This document shows, in pieces, positions 56,398 to 64,000 of a DNA stretch of 64,000 bases. The position numbers and the translations under genes were made by a program. Numbering within the stretch: position 1 is the stretch's first letter; each line of letters opens with the position of its first letter. The notes below the pieces were generated by a model. It did no database searches, was not told where the DNA came from, and was given only the letters and a program-made list of their open reading frames with translations. This stretch comes from Mariniflexile gromovii (lineage in GTDB: Bacteria > Bacteroidota > Bacteroidia > Flavobacteriales > Flavobacteriaceae), in contig NZ_JAGJCB010000002.1 of assembly GCF_017814435.1 (NCBI RefSeq), positions 369,665-433,664 on the forward strand, given 5' to 3'.

Positions 56398-57606
56398 TTA
56401 ATGCGATTCTTCTACCAAGCTTTTTGTAACCCGTACCGATGCAATTTTTGAAGCAATAATGCCCAAAACGGAAATAGTTACATACACAATAAATAAGTTT
56501 TCAATTTTAATGTTTACGGGGTAGGCGAGCGATGGTGTTATCATAACCAACGAAAATGTTTTTTGCAGAAATACAATCACTAGGCTTATTAGCAAGCCTA
56601 TAAAACCTCCCACAACACTCATTAAACTGCCTTGGTAAAAGAAAATCCTGCGAATATCCCTTACGGTTACACCTATATTAAATAATGTGTTTAGGCTTCG
56701 TTTTTTGTCTAGCATCATCATAATTAACGATCCTATTACATTAAAAAAAGCAATAATTAAAACCAGGGTAAATATTAAGTAAACGACTAAATTTTCGGTA
56801 TTAAGCATTTTATAAAGCGCATCGTTTAATTGTGCGCGGTTTTTTAAAACTACTTTATCGCCCAATATAGACTGAATTTGTTCTTTGGCAAGGGTTTCAT
56901 CAACACCGTCCTTAAGTTTAAATTCTATGGCGTTTATTTGGTTGGGTTCGTAATTTAGAAGGTTTTGTGCCAATTCTATAGGGGCAAAAACATAGGTGTC
57001 GTTTAGTTTTTCATTAATAAAAAACACACCCGTATTGATAACTTTTACACTATTAAAGGCATTATTTATAGCGGTTATTTGGCCTCTGCCCGGTTTAGGA
57101 ACGTAAACGTTTATTGGGTTTGTAAAATCTAAAATACCTAACGATAATGTGTTGGCAATACCCCAACCTACTATAATTTGTCTCGAATTTGGTTCTATCC
57201 AATTACCATGTTCAATAACCGAATCAAAATCAACCACTTGCTTAAAACGTTCATCAACACCTTTAATGGTAGCAATGGTGTTCTTTTCATGTGATGCCAC
57301 GATAACGCGTTCTTCAACTATTTTGGAATAGTGGGCAATGCCGCTTAGTTTATCTAGTTTGCTAACATCAGAATCTGTTAGAATAAATGATTTTCCTTTT
57401 GCGGTTTCAGCTTTTAAGTCAGGATCTATGATGCTAGAAAACTGAAGTGTAAAATCTTTTAAACCCGAAAAGCCAGAAAGCACAATAAATAAAGACGCAG
57501 AACCCAGAATAACGCCAATTATGGCTATAATGGTAATAAAATTAATAGCATTGTTACTGCTTTTTGAGCGTAAATAACGTTTTGCTATATATAATGGGAC
57601 GTTCAA
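56398..57606 (-). CDS. LolC/FtsX-type ABC transporter permease
   Basis: A 402-residue permease with four transmembrane helices: one N-terminal (after IAKRYLRSKSSNNAINFIT), a large periplasmic domain (about 50-255), then three C-terminal helices. NVIGSLIMMMLDKKRSLNTLFNIG is the LolC/E signature. It probably extracts lipoproteins from the inner membrane as part of a LolCDE complex; the ATPase gene is not adjacent. It follows rbfA by 7 bases and is co-transcribed. Confidence 0.88.
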   Translation of the reverse strand: MNVPLYIAKRYLRSKSSNNAINFITIIAIIGVILGSASLFIVLSGFSGLKDFTLQFSSIIDPDLKAETAKGKSFILTDSDVSKLDKLSGIAHYSKIVEERVIVASHEKNTIATIKGVDERFKQVVDFDSVIEHGNWIEPNSRQIIVGWGIANTLSLGILDFTNPINVYVPKPGRGQITAINNAFNSVKVINTGVFFINEKLNDTYVFAPIELAQNLLNYEPNQINAIEFKLKDGVDETLAKEQIQSILGDKVVLKNRAQLNDALYKMLNTENLVVYLIFTLVLIIAFFNVIGSLIMMMLDKKRSLNTLFNIGVTVRDIRRIFFYQGSLMSVVGGFIGLLISLVIVFLQKTFSLVMITPSLAYPVNIKIENLFIVYVTISVLGIIASKIASVRVTKSLVEESH

Positions 57607-57613
57607 ATTTTGA

Positions 57614-58018
57614 TTAAGATTTTTTTCTTGGGTCTAAAATAGAAGGGTCTTTAATTGGGTTTTCTTGTCCTTTTAAAGATTTGTCTATTTGGTCGATATA
57701 CTCTAAAGAATCGTCTATAAAAAATTCTAAATTAGGCATACGGCGCAATTGGTTTTTGGTACGTTGTGCCAATTCGTGTCTAATTAATGGTGTGTTCGAT
57801 TTAATTCCTACCAACAATTCTTTGGCCTTATCGTTGGGAAATATACTTAAATACACTTTAGCTACGCCTAAATCGACTGTAACCTTAACTTTAGATACCG
57901 ATATTAATATGCCATGCATACCGCCTTGGGTAGCAGCGCCTTGTAAAACTTCAACTAAATCGCGTTGTAAAACCGATCCTATTTTTTTTTGTCTTTGACT
58001 TTCCTCTACGTTACTCAT
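57614..58018 (-). CDS. rbfA: Ribosome-binding factor A
   Basis: RbfA helps mature the 30S subunit. KH-fold features are KKIGSVLQRDLVEVLQ at the start, VSKVKVTVDLGVAKVYLS, and RRMPNLEFFIDDSLEY. I place the start at the ATG at 58018 (134 residues, MSNVEESQRQ). A longer frame begins with a TTG at 58048 inside a candidate -7 box. It heads a two-gene unit with the permease. Confidence 0.94.
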   Translation of the reverse strand: MSNVEESQRQKKIGSVLQRDLVEVLQGAATQGGMHGILISVSKVKVTVDLGVAKVYLSIFPNDKAKELLVGIKSNTPLIRHELAQRTKNQLRRMPNLEFFIDDSLEYIDQIDKSLKGQENPIKDPSILDPRKKS

Positions 58019-58045
58019 TTTTATACCTCTTATAGGTTTAGAATG

Positions 58046-58053
58046 CAAAAATA
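58046..58053 (-). promoter_or_regulatory. Candidate -7 box of rbfA
   Basis: The minus strand reads TATTTTTG, a TAnnTTTG match 28 bases before the ATG at 58018. Confidence 0.4.
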
Positions 58054-58198
58054 GCGGTTATTTAAAGATTATCTTACTTTTGGGTAGCAAAATTTGTATC
58101 TTACTATAACGGGATTAAGCAGTATAAAGATTCTCACTGTCGTGGGAACAATAAAAAAGAGATTTCCTCCTTCGAGGGAAGGACAAAAAAGTTAATAA

Positions 58199-58609
58199 AT
58201 GAAAAAAATTGAACACATAGGGATAGCCGTTAAAAACCTTGAAAATTCCAATGAATTGTTTGCTAAACTGCTAGGTACAGCAAGTTTTAAAACCGAAACC
58301 GTAGAAAGTGAAGGGGTAAAAACATCTTTTTTTAAACTAGGAACCCATAAAATTGAACTTTTAGAAGCAACTAATGAAGATAGCGCCATTGCCAAGTTTA
58401 TAGCTAAAAAGGGTGAAGGCATCCATCACATTGCTTTTGATGTTGATGATATTGAAGCTGAGGTAAAAAGATTAACCGATGAAGGCTTTGTAGTTTTAAA
58501 CGAAATACCTAAAAAAGGAGCTGATAATAAGCTAGTTGTTTTCTTGCACCCTAAAACCACCAATGGTGTTCTTATAGAGTTGTGCCAAGAAATTAGTTTA
58601 AAAGAATAA
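58199..58609 (+). CDS. mce: Methylmalonyl-CoA epimerase
   Basis: A 136-residue vicinal-oxygen-chelate enzyme that interconverts the two methylmalonyl-CoA epimers in propionate metabolism. It starts KKIEHIGIAVKNLE, with the metal His. Others are in EGIHHIAFDVDD and the Glu in GVLIELCQE. It is divergent from rbfA. Confidence 0.94.
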   Translation: MKKIEHIGIAVKNLENSNELFAKLLGTASFKTETVESEGVKTSFFKLGTHKIELLEATNEDSAIAKFIAKKGEGIHHIAFDVDDIEAEVKRLTDEGFVVLNEIPKKGADNKLVVFLHPKTTNGVLIELCQEISLKE

Positions 58610-58614
58610 TTTTC

Positions 58615-58645
58615 TTGCGGAGTTTTAAAATTAGTATTAAATTCG
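58615..58645 (+). promoter_or_regulatory. Probable promoter of the CAU tRNA
   Basis: TTG (58615-58617), 20 bases, then TAAATTCG (58638-58645), one mismatch from TAnnTTTG. The tRNA starts about 50 bases downstream. Confidence 0.5.
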
Positions 58646-58695
58646 CAGCCAATTTCGGAATGAAACCGTATTTTATACAGTAGCATATACGAATC

Positions 58696-58769
58696 GGTCC
58701 TATAGCTCAGTTGGTTAGAGCACCTGACTCATAATCAGGTGGTCCCTGGTTCGAGCCCAGGTGGGACCA
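58696..58769 (+). tRNA. tRNA with CAU anticodon (Ile2 or elongator Met)
   Basis: The acceptor arm GGTCCTA/TGGGACC (one G-U pair) and the anticodon stem CCTGA/TCAGG enclose CTCATAA, with anticodon CAT at 58730-58732. The discriminator is A. The C4-G69 and C5-G68 pairs match the lysidine-modified Ile2 tRNA of E. coli rather than its elongator Met tRNA, so Ile2 is favoured. CCA is not encoded. Confidence 0.9.
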
Positions 58770-58780
58770 CTAGTAAAATC

Positions 58781-58817
58781 AAGGCTTTACAGAGGTTTAA
58801 CTCTTTAAAGCCTTTTT
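58781..58817 (+). terminator. Terminator of the CAU tRNA
   Basis: AAGGCTTTA/TAAAGCCTT (9 bp) with inner AGAG/CTCT and a T run. A direct repeat TTTGCAAACA x2 follows at about 58822-58841. Confidence 0.8.
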
Positions 58818-58942
58818 ATTTGCAAACAATTTGCAAACAGCGTAAAATTTAACATTTTTTAACAAAATCTCTCAGCAAATGGTTCGTTTTGCGTATCGTT
58901 GTTTCTTTTTATGACATTTTATTTTATTGACCTACTAGTTTA

Positions 58943-59320
58943 TCATTTATAATCGTCATATTCTCCTAAAGATTCATCCTTTTTTGATATAATTGGATCA
59001 AGCCAATCTGCTTTAGCGTTTGCCCATTCTATCCAATTTTCTAAAGATGCATCTAGATTATTATTCCTGAGGGCATTCTCTCTTTTTGCAGTAATGAAAG
59101 CCCTTAGTTCTTCTGCTTTTCTATAACGTGTAGAATTCTCAAGCAGTTGATTAAATTTTTCAATTTCGTTTTTCCTAATTTGTTTTATTTCTTCTTCTAT
59201 TTGTTGTTGGCGTTGTTGTTCTGCTCTTCGTAATTCACGTTCAATATCATTAGCTCTTTCTTGCATCGCCTGTTCTTCGAAATATTGCATTATATCTGGA
59301 ATTTTAGCTTCTAACTTCAT
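58943..59320 (-). CDS. Small coiled-coil protein, probably a remnant of a mobile-element protein
   Basis: A 125-residue frame. Residues about 15-70 form a highly charged coiled coil rich in Glu, Arg and Gln. The end LENWIEWANAKADWLDPII recalls the C-terminus of much longer hypothetical proteins carried by plasmids and conjugative elements, so it may be a truncated 3' fragment. It begins the stretch after the tRNA. Function unknown; that it is expressed is uncertain. Confidence 0.5.
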   Translation of the reverse strand: MKLEAKIPDIMQYFEEQAMQERANDIERELRRAEQQRQQQIEEEIKQIRKNEIEKFNQLLENSTRYRKAEELRAFITAKRENALRNNNLDASLENWIEWANAKADWLDPIISKKDESLGEYDDYK

Positions 59321-59520
59321 TTTTTTGAATTAGACCATTCCCTACGGGGATAATCATCCCTTTTAAAAAATAATTCTCCAATATATCGTTTGTATGCAAA
59401 GGACGATGCGTTTTATTAAGCTTTTTTTGATACTATGAAGCGTATGAGTAGTTTAGGACTATAAATCTTCATTTGAGAATGTTCGTTGTTTTGGTAAACT
59501 TTTGTTCAGACAAAGTTTTC

Positions 59521-59625
59521 GTTCATGTTACATGAACAGTGTTTAAAAATGAACAAAAAGAACATTTCACTTCCTTAATAGAAGAATGTTCATTATATTT
59601 GAATGTTCATGTTACATGAACATTC
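59521..59625 (+). promoter_or_regulatory. Two-copy palindromic operator and promoter of the AbiE-like pair
   Basis: The 17-bp palindrome GTTCATGTTACATGAAC occurs at 59521-59537 and again at 59605-59621. The second is extended to a perfect 25-bp palindrome (59601-59625). Further GAATGTTCAT and GAAC half-sites lie between. TATATTTG at 59594-59601 is an exact -7 box, so the second palindrome covers the expected transcription start. The 321-base gap 59321-59641 holds nothing else recognised. Confidence 0.75.
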
Positions 59626-59641
59626 ACAAAAATTGAACACA

Positions 59642-60640
59642 ATGGTTGATTTTGTCCATATAAATGAATTCTTTGATATGTTAGACTTCTCAATTGAAGT
59701 TGATTATCAGAGTTATGACGATGAAAAAAAAGAAAGTATCTATACTTTAAATAACGAAAGTATTTATGTAGAAACAAAAAATGAAGTAAGACCTCAAAAT
59801 ATTCCTGCTTTTGAAAAGAAAAGAAGTCAAAATTTGTCGCTTTTGGTCGCATCAAAATATATTACTCCAAAGTCAAAAAATATACTTAAAGAAAAAAAGA
59901 TAAACTACATCGACAGTTTTGGTAATGCTTATATAAATTTAGAGCACTTAAAAATTTATGTAGAGCAAGGAAATGCAAAACCCTATTATACTGATTATTC
60001 ACATTTATTAACACAAACCTCAGGGCAAATTATATTTCAACTTCTTAGAAAACCAGAGCAAATAAATGAGACCCAGCGCTATCTATCTCTTGCTAGTAAA
60101 GTTTCCTTGGGCAGTGTAAGCAAATGTATTACAGCTTTGCTCGATGAAGGCTTTGTGGTAAAGTGGAATAATGATAAAAAATATCAACTAGTAAGAAGAG
60201 AAGAACTGCTTGATAAATGGATTGCAGTATTTAATGAAAAAATATTACCTGGAAACAAAATCGGTAAATACACTTTTTCAAAACAACTCAAAGGTAATTG
60301 GGATAAGCAATTTCTAGATACCGATGCGCTTTGGGCGGGTGAACCAGCTGCTGCATTAATAACTAATTATCTCAATCCAGAAGTCTTTACATTGTTTACT
60401 AATAGGAAAAAATCAGAGATTTTAACACAATTAAAACTTGTTCCAGATATCAAAGGAGAAATAACCTTATATACTCCATTTTGGATAGATAGTTACCCCA
60501 TTGATAGGGTTATAAATCTAAACAACAAGAATGTAGTGCATCCCTTAATCATATACGCACAGTTAATACATAGTAATAATTCTAGAAATATTGAAGCAGC
60601 ACAGTTAATATATAATGAGTACATCAAACCAAACTTATAA
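59642..60640 (+). CDS. AbiEi-like antitoxin/transcriptional regulator
   Basis: A 332-residue protein from the ATG at 59642; an upstream in-frame ATG at 59603 lies inside the operator palindrome and at the transcription start, so it is unlikely. A winged helix-turn-helix lies near residues 135-190 (RYLSLASKVSLGSVSKCITALLDEGFVV). The C-terminal half resembles type IV antitoxins of the AbiEi family. It should neutralise the downstream nucleotidyltransferase and repress its own promoter. It overlaps that gene by 26 bases. Confidence 0.75.
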   Translation: MVDFVHINEFFDMLDFSIEVDYQSYDDEKKESIYTLNNESIYVETKNEVRPQNIPAFEKKRSQNLSLLVASKYITPKSKNILKEKKINYIDSFGNAYINLEHLKIYVEQGNAKPYYTDYSHLLTQTSGQIIFQLLRKPEQINETQRYLSLASKVSLGSVSKCITALLDEGFVVKWNNDKKYQLVRREELLDKWIAVFNEKILPGNKIGKYTFSKQLKGNWDKQFLDTDALWAGEPAAALITNYLNPEVFTLFTNRKKSEILTQLKLVPDIKGEITLYTPFWIDSYPIDRVINLNNKNVVHPLIIYAQLIHSNNSRNIEAAQLIYNEYIKPNL

Positions 60641-61469
60641 GCAATATTCATTTGCACATCACGCAAAAGTCTACGCTATCTTGGAGTCTGTTTTTTCTAA
60701 ACATGGTATTGTTTATTACTTAATCGGAGCAAATGCTAGAGATGTGCAATTATATAAACAAGGTATAAAACCCACAAGGGGTACGGCAGATATTGACTTC
60801 GCAGTAATGGTGCCAGATTTTGATGTGTATCAAGCCATATTCGATTCCTTATGTAACAAAGGCTTTAGGACAACAGATGATGCCTACAGGTTAGTCTTCG
60901 ATGAAACGAATACTGTTTTAGATTTAATGCCCTACGGTGAAATAGAACAGGAATATACTGTTAATTTCATTGACAGAGAATTATCATTATCAGTATTGGG
61001 TTTTAAAGAAGTGGGACAGCATATTGAAAGTGTAAAAATTTCTGAGGAAAATTATACACTCCCAGTATCACCAGTAGAAGGTTTAATAATACTAAAATTA
61101 ATTTCTTGGGAAGATAAACCTGATCTTAGGGCAAAAGATATAGAAGATATCTCTTTTTTATTGCAACATGCATGGCAGTTGTATGAAGAGGAAGCTTATA
61201 CAAACCATTTGGATTTGTTTGATGATGATGATTTTAATACTCAAATTGTAGCTGCAAGAATAATTGGTCGAAAAATGACACCTATAATAAACCAAAATGA
61301 ACTGCTAAAGCACACTATTGTCAGTATATTGGTTACAAGTATTACCAATAAACAAAAAGCTCAAAACCCCGAAATTATATTATCCCAAAAAATGAATAAA
61401 ACTATTGAAGATGTTCAAGCCATTTTAAGCGCTATTTTAAAAGGAATTAATGATAAATGTAATTATTAA
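60615..61469 (+). CDS. AbiEii-like nucleotidyltransferase toxin
   Basis: A 284-residue protein of the DNA polymerase beta-type nucleotidyltransferase fold. The active site reads GANARDVQL (38-46) then RGTADIDFAV, with Asp59 and Asp61; the usual GS of motif I is GA here. LILKLISWEDKPDLRAKDIEDISFLL matches the family's KxD-type C-terminal motif. AbiEii enzymes act as toxins in abortive phage infection and plasmid maintenance. It overlaps the antitoxin gene and is the second gene of the pair. Confidence 0.82.
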   Translation: MSTSNQTYKQYSFAHHAKVYAILESVFSKHGIVYYLIGANARDVQLYKQGIKPTRGTADIDFAVMVPDFDVYQAIFDSLCNKGFRTTDDAYRLVFDETNTVLDLMPYGEIEQEYTVNFIDRELSLSVLGFKEVGQHIESVKISEENYTLPVSPVEGLIILKLISWEDKPDLRAKDIEDISFLLQHAWQLYEEEAYTNHLDLFDDDDFNTQIVAARIIGRKMTPIINQNELLKHTIVSILVTSITNKQKAQNPEIILSQKMNKTIEDVQAILSAILKGINDKCNY

Positions 61470-61991
61470 GGTGTTCAAACGTCCCACTTCCAGCACATAT
61501 TTTTTCTTTCACTCGGAAAACTCATTCTAAAAAAATAAGAGCTTACAGTTCCGCGCAATATCAGTTATGGCATTTTAGTAACTTTTTTTATAAAACCTAA
61601 AATACCATAACCAATATTTTTAGCCAACCCGCAGTTTTAGTTTCTATTATAATTTAGAAATGGCATATTTATTATTCCAATCAGCTTGTGACTTGTCCAA
61701 AGAAAGCTATAAAATTTGGTTCTCAACAGATTGCATAATCAGGCTCATACTTCGCTCTTTTTATAAATCTTTATGAGCTCCAAATTTTAAGTTGGAAAGC
61801 TTTGGAAAAGGTAACAGCGAGGGCGCTATGGGAAGTAAATGATATGGTAAGGAGCCATTATGCCTGTTCATGGAGAGTTTCTTTTTCCTTATGGTTATCT
61901 ACTGCTATGATTAAAGAGGAAAAGGAAAACGCTCAAGATATAATAAGTAAATGATTTTTTTGTTTTAGATTAAACCGTATTGAGGTTTTAT
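61470..61991. other. 522-bp region with degraded coding sequence
   Basis: No intact gene is seen apart from the remnant at 61731-61954. The first 250 bases show nothing recognisable. Confidence 0.4.
61731..61954 (+). pseudogene. Open stretch of about 74 codons without a start codon
   Basis: The frame runs from a TAA near 61726 to TGA 61952-61954. It includes ALFINLYELQILSWKALEKV and a Trp-rich end (SWRVSFSLWL). The first ATG is internal. It looks like the 3' part of a decayed gene; the family is not recognised. Confidence 0.35.
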
Positions 61992-62342
61992 TCAAAATTG
62001 TTTATTTGTTTGAACGTTTTTCTTTTTTGCAACAATTTGTTCTATTCTATCCAAGCAGAACATTTGGTCATGCGGTAATAAATCAATGATTATTTCAATC
62101 ACCTTAGTAACACTGGATATTGGATTTTTATTTTGATGCTTTGGAGATATAAAACTTTCATTGCCATCCAAGGCATAATAGCAAACTTCCAAGAGCGCAG
62201 AAATGCTGCTGGTGATGTCCTCGTGATCCAACACTTCGAATCCTATGGTTTTCCTTATTCTGTTTCCATAGGATTCCGTAGATATACCAGGAAAATTTTG
62301 AATGTTCTTTTCGATTGCCTTTAGTTTGTTTTTTCTTTTCAT
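61992..62342 (-). CDS. Hypothetical protein, island-associated
   Basis: A 116-residue, probably helical cytosolic protein. It has a basic N-terminus (MKRKNKLKAIEKNI) and a basic tail (VAKKKNVQTNKQF). No domain is recognised. Its ATG overlaps the TAA of the preceding small frame (TAATG), so the two look like an operon. Confidence 0.5.
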   Translation of the reverse strand: MKRKNKLKAIEKNIQNFPGISTESYGNRIRKTIGFEVLDHEDITSSISALLEVCYYALDGNESFISPKHQNKNPISSVTKVIEIIIDLLPHDQMFCLDRIEQIVAKKKNVQTNKQF

Positions 62343-62551
62343 TAGCGTGATTTTAAGAATTCAGATACAGGTGTGTTACAATGGATTTCCTTGAGCTGTG
62401 CCAAATGTTCGTCACCTAAGATTCGGGCTTCCTCATAGAACTTTTCACAACGATTAAAGGCTTTGTCAGAGTCCCTGTCCGAGAATTCATTTTCTGCCTT
62501 AAAGCGTTGTAGCATATAGGACGGTACGCATTTTGGGAGATCAAGCCACAA
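62342..62551 (-). CDS. Short hypothetical protein, possibly truncated
   Basis: A frame of 69 codons with only a TTG (62551) or a late ATG (62515) as start, and an in-frame stop three codons upstream of the TTG. It includes LPKCVPSYMLQRF and SDRDSDKAFNRCEKFYEEA. It may be the 3' end of a longer gene. Unrecognised. It joins the next gene by a one-base overlap. Confidence 0.4.
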   Translation of the reverse strand: MWLDLPKCVPSYMLQRFKAENEFSDRDSDKAFNRCEKFYEEARILGDEHLAQLKEIHCNTPVSEFLKSR

Positions 62552-62874
62552 GGTAAATTATTATACGAAATGAAAGACAACCACAATTTAATATAGGGGA
62601 TTTCTTTCTATATAGTTAATGTAATAAAACTTTACTCTTCCGAAAATTGTAGGCCTTAGAGATTTATGTAACTAATTCACGTGGATAAGCATTTTAGGTC
62701 ATCGGAATTCTTACCAGAATAGGCTATAATTTATATATAATGAATTATGATTTATATATTTTTTCATAAAATAGTTATAAAATTAGGAGGTAATTAAAAT
62801 TACATTTTTTCACTATTTATAGAAGTACATTACATTCAATTGAAATCTTATTCAAACATTTAATAATCAATCAA
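62552..62874. other. 323-bp intergenic region
   Basis: AT-rich, with no ORF, hairpin or repeat that I can support. It presumably holds the promoter of the following lipoprotein gene. Confidence 0.3.
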
Positions 62875-64000
62875 ATGAAGCAGTTAATAACCATTTTGTT
62901 AATAGCAATCTTTTTAGGTTGTAAAGAAAAACCTGTAAATAGTGTTATCCTATATGCCGATGAAAACATTTTAAGTGAATTGGATTTTGGGGTCATGAAA
63001 TTTAAAGAGACGATAATAGCTCAAGGAAGCAGCTTTCAAATTACCAAAGATCCATCACATGCAAATATAAAATTAGAAATAGAAAACCAAAAAGACTTAG
63101 ATGTAGAGAAGAATGATGGCTTTACTATTTCTAAATCTAATGAAGTTGTAACACTATCTTCAGAATGTCATCGCGGACTTTTATATGGGCTGCTTGATAT
63201 AAAGGAGCAATTGACTAGTGGTGCAAGTTGGAACGACATTAAAGAAAAATCCATTACCGCGCATCATGATTTTAGGGCTATTAAATACAATCTTCCGTGG
63301 TATTCTTACCGAAGTGGGGAGCATTTAAGTACGCATGTTGAAACATGTAAAGATCTTAAATATTGGGAGTCTTTTTTAGATATGATGCTAGAAAACAAAT
63401 TTAACGCCCTCACCTTGTGGAATATGCATCCCTATATGTACATGGTAAAATCGAAAACCTTTCCAAAAGCATCACCGTTTAGTGATGAGGAAATGGCAGA
63501 GTGGGAGGTGTTCTGGAAAAGTCTTTTTAAAATGGCAAAAGACAGAGGTATTGATACCTATATAGTAAACTGGAATATTTTTTTGCCTGAGTTGTTTTCA
63601 AAGGAATATGGAGGAGGCAATTATTCCTCAGAAGCCGGAAATGGTCATTTTGGAGAAGGTGACACCAATCAAAATATTGAGGATTATACGCGTGAAATGG
63701 TGACCCTTACCCTAAATACCTATGAAAACCTTACAGGCATAGGAATTACGTTAGGTGAGCGTATGGGAGGTATGACTTCTGAAAAAAGAAGGGATTGGGC
63801 AGACCGTTCACTTATTGCAGGATTAAAGGCTGCAAACAGAAAGGCAAGATTAATATATAGAGCCCCGTTGTCAGCTGGATTGGTAAATGGTGGTACAGTT
63901 AGTGTATCCGCCGAAAAATTGACGCGTAAAACCGTTGAAACCATGGGGATGGATGATGACGTGTGGATTGAGTTTAAGTTCAATTGGTCGCATGGACATT
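62875..64000 (+). CDS. Alpha-glucuronidase-like glycoside hydrolase lipoprotein (partial)
   Basis: An open frame of 375 codons from the ATG at 62875 that runs off the right edge. The N-terminus MKQLITILLIAIFLGC is a lipoprotein signal (Cys16). Residues about 20-130 look like the alpha/beta domain that precedes the barrel in GH67/GH20-type enzymes (CHRGLLYGLLDIKEQL). A barrel start follows (FRAIKYNLPWYSYRSGEH, FNALTLWNMHPYMY). It resembles proteins annotated as alpha-glucuronidase family; the substrate is unknown. It may begin a second carbohydrate locus beyond the window. Confidence 0.7.
   Translation, partial: MKQLITILLIAIFLGCKEKPVNSVILYADENILSELDFGVMKFKETIIAQGSSFQITKDPSHANIKLEIENQKDLDVEKNDGFTISKSNEVVTLSSECHRGLLYGLLDIKEQLTSGASWNDIKEKSITAHHDFRAIKYNLPWYSYRSGEHLSTHVETCKDLKYWESFLDMMLENKFNALTLWNMHPYMYMVKSKTFPKASPFSDEEMAEWEVFWKSLFKMAKDRGIDTYIVNWNIFLPELFSKEYGGGNYSSEAGNGHFGEGDTNQNIEDYTREMVTLTLNTYENLTGIGITLGERMGGMTSEKRRDWADRSLIAGLKAANRKARLIYRAPLSAGLVNGGTVSVSAEKLTRKTVETMGMDDDVWIEFKFNWSHGH

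Noticed and set aside
58822..58841. Direct repeat TTTGCAAACA after the CAU tRNA as an attachment core
   Set aside because: The two copies are adjacent, and no matching copy is found further right; the site cannot be supported as att.
63720..63983. Minus-strand frame near the right edge
   Set aside because: It is a shadow of the open lipoprotein gene on the plus strand.

Overview
The window looks like chromosomal DNA from a marine-type member of the Bacteroidota, family Flavobacteriaceae. The evidence is AT-rich sequence, exact copies of the Bacteroidota promoter -7 box (TAnnTTTG), type IX secretion sorting domains of types A and B, a SusC/SusD pair, abundant lipoproteins, and gene families that read as flavobacterial (DUF6428 in an ars operon, GlnRS with a C-terminal extension, ctpA next to rnpA). 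I cannot name a species from the sequence alone.

Layout. 1-4 kb: housekeeping genes (DUF1761 protein, glnS, folB, tRNA-Cys, LysE-type exporter). 4-18 kb: a polysaccharide utilization locus on the minus strand, read susC, susD, two surface glycan-binding lipoproteins, a GH16 endo-glucanase and a GH3 beta-glucosidase. A membrane-tethered sensor/LuxR-type regulator precedes it. The enzyme pair points to laminarin or another beta-1,3-glucan. 18-30 kb: a DUF2807 protein, rnr, rpiB, a CDF metal exporter, an ElaA-type acetyltransferase, an OmpA/leucine-rich-repeat surface pair, ctpA and rnpA. 28-31 kb: an arsenic operon (arsR, DUF6428, arsC-like, acr3). 31-39 kb: a DUF4468 protein, two peptidases, an MBL hydrolase, a DUF202 protein and a proton antiporter. 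39-48 kb: GH31 glucosidase, the glycogen operon glgA-glgC-glgB, and lepA. 48-58.6 kb: an MG2/plug outer-surface protein, a four-gene set with a tetraether-synthase-like radical SAM enzyme and an unusual Lgt-family membrane protein, a type A sorted protein, dusB, a LolC/FtsX permease, rbfA and mce.

At 58.7 kb a CAU-anticodon tRNA marks a change of character. Beyond it lie gene remnants, an AbiE-type toxin-antitoxin pair behind a two-copy palindromic operator, short orphan genes, and, running off the right edge, a lipoprotein resembling alpha-glucuronidase-type glycoside hydrolases. This looks like the left end of an integrated island, although no integrase or second attachment site is visible.

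The least explained system is the 51.1-53.8 kb cluster. A radical SAM protein with the cysteine layout of the MJ0619/Tes family (archaeal enzymes that act on cofactors and lipid tails) is joined to an Lgt-like membrane protein that has lost the His of the canonical HGG motif, and to two tiny paralogous membrane proteins. A lipid- or lipoprotein-modifying role is my inference. Intergenic gaps also carry several families of dispersed palindromic repeats, one of which supplies the stop codon of the Lgt-like gene.
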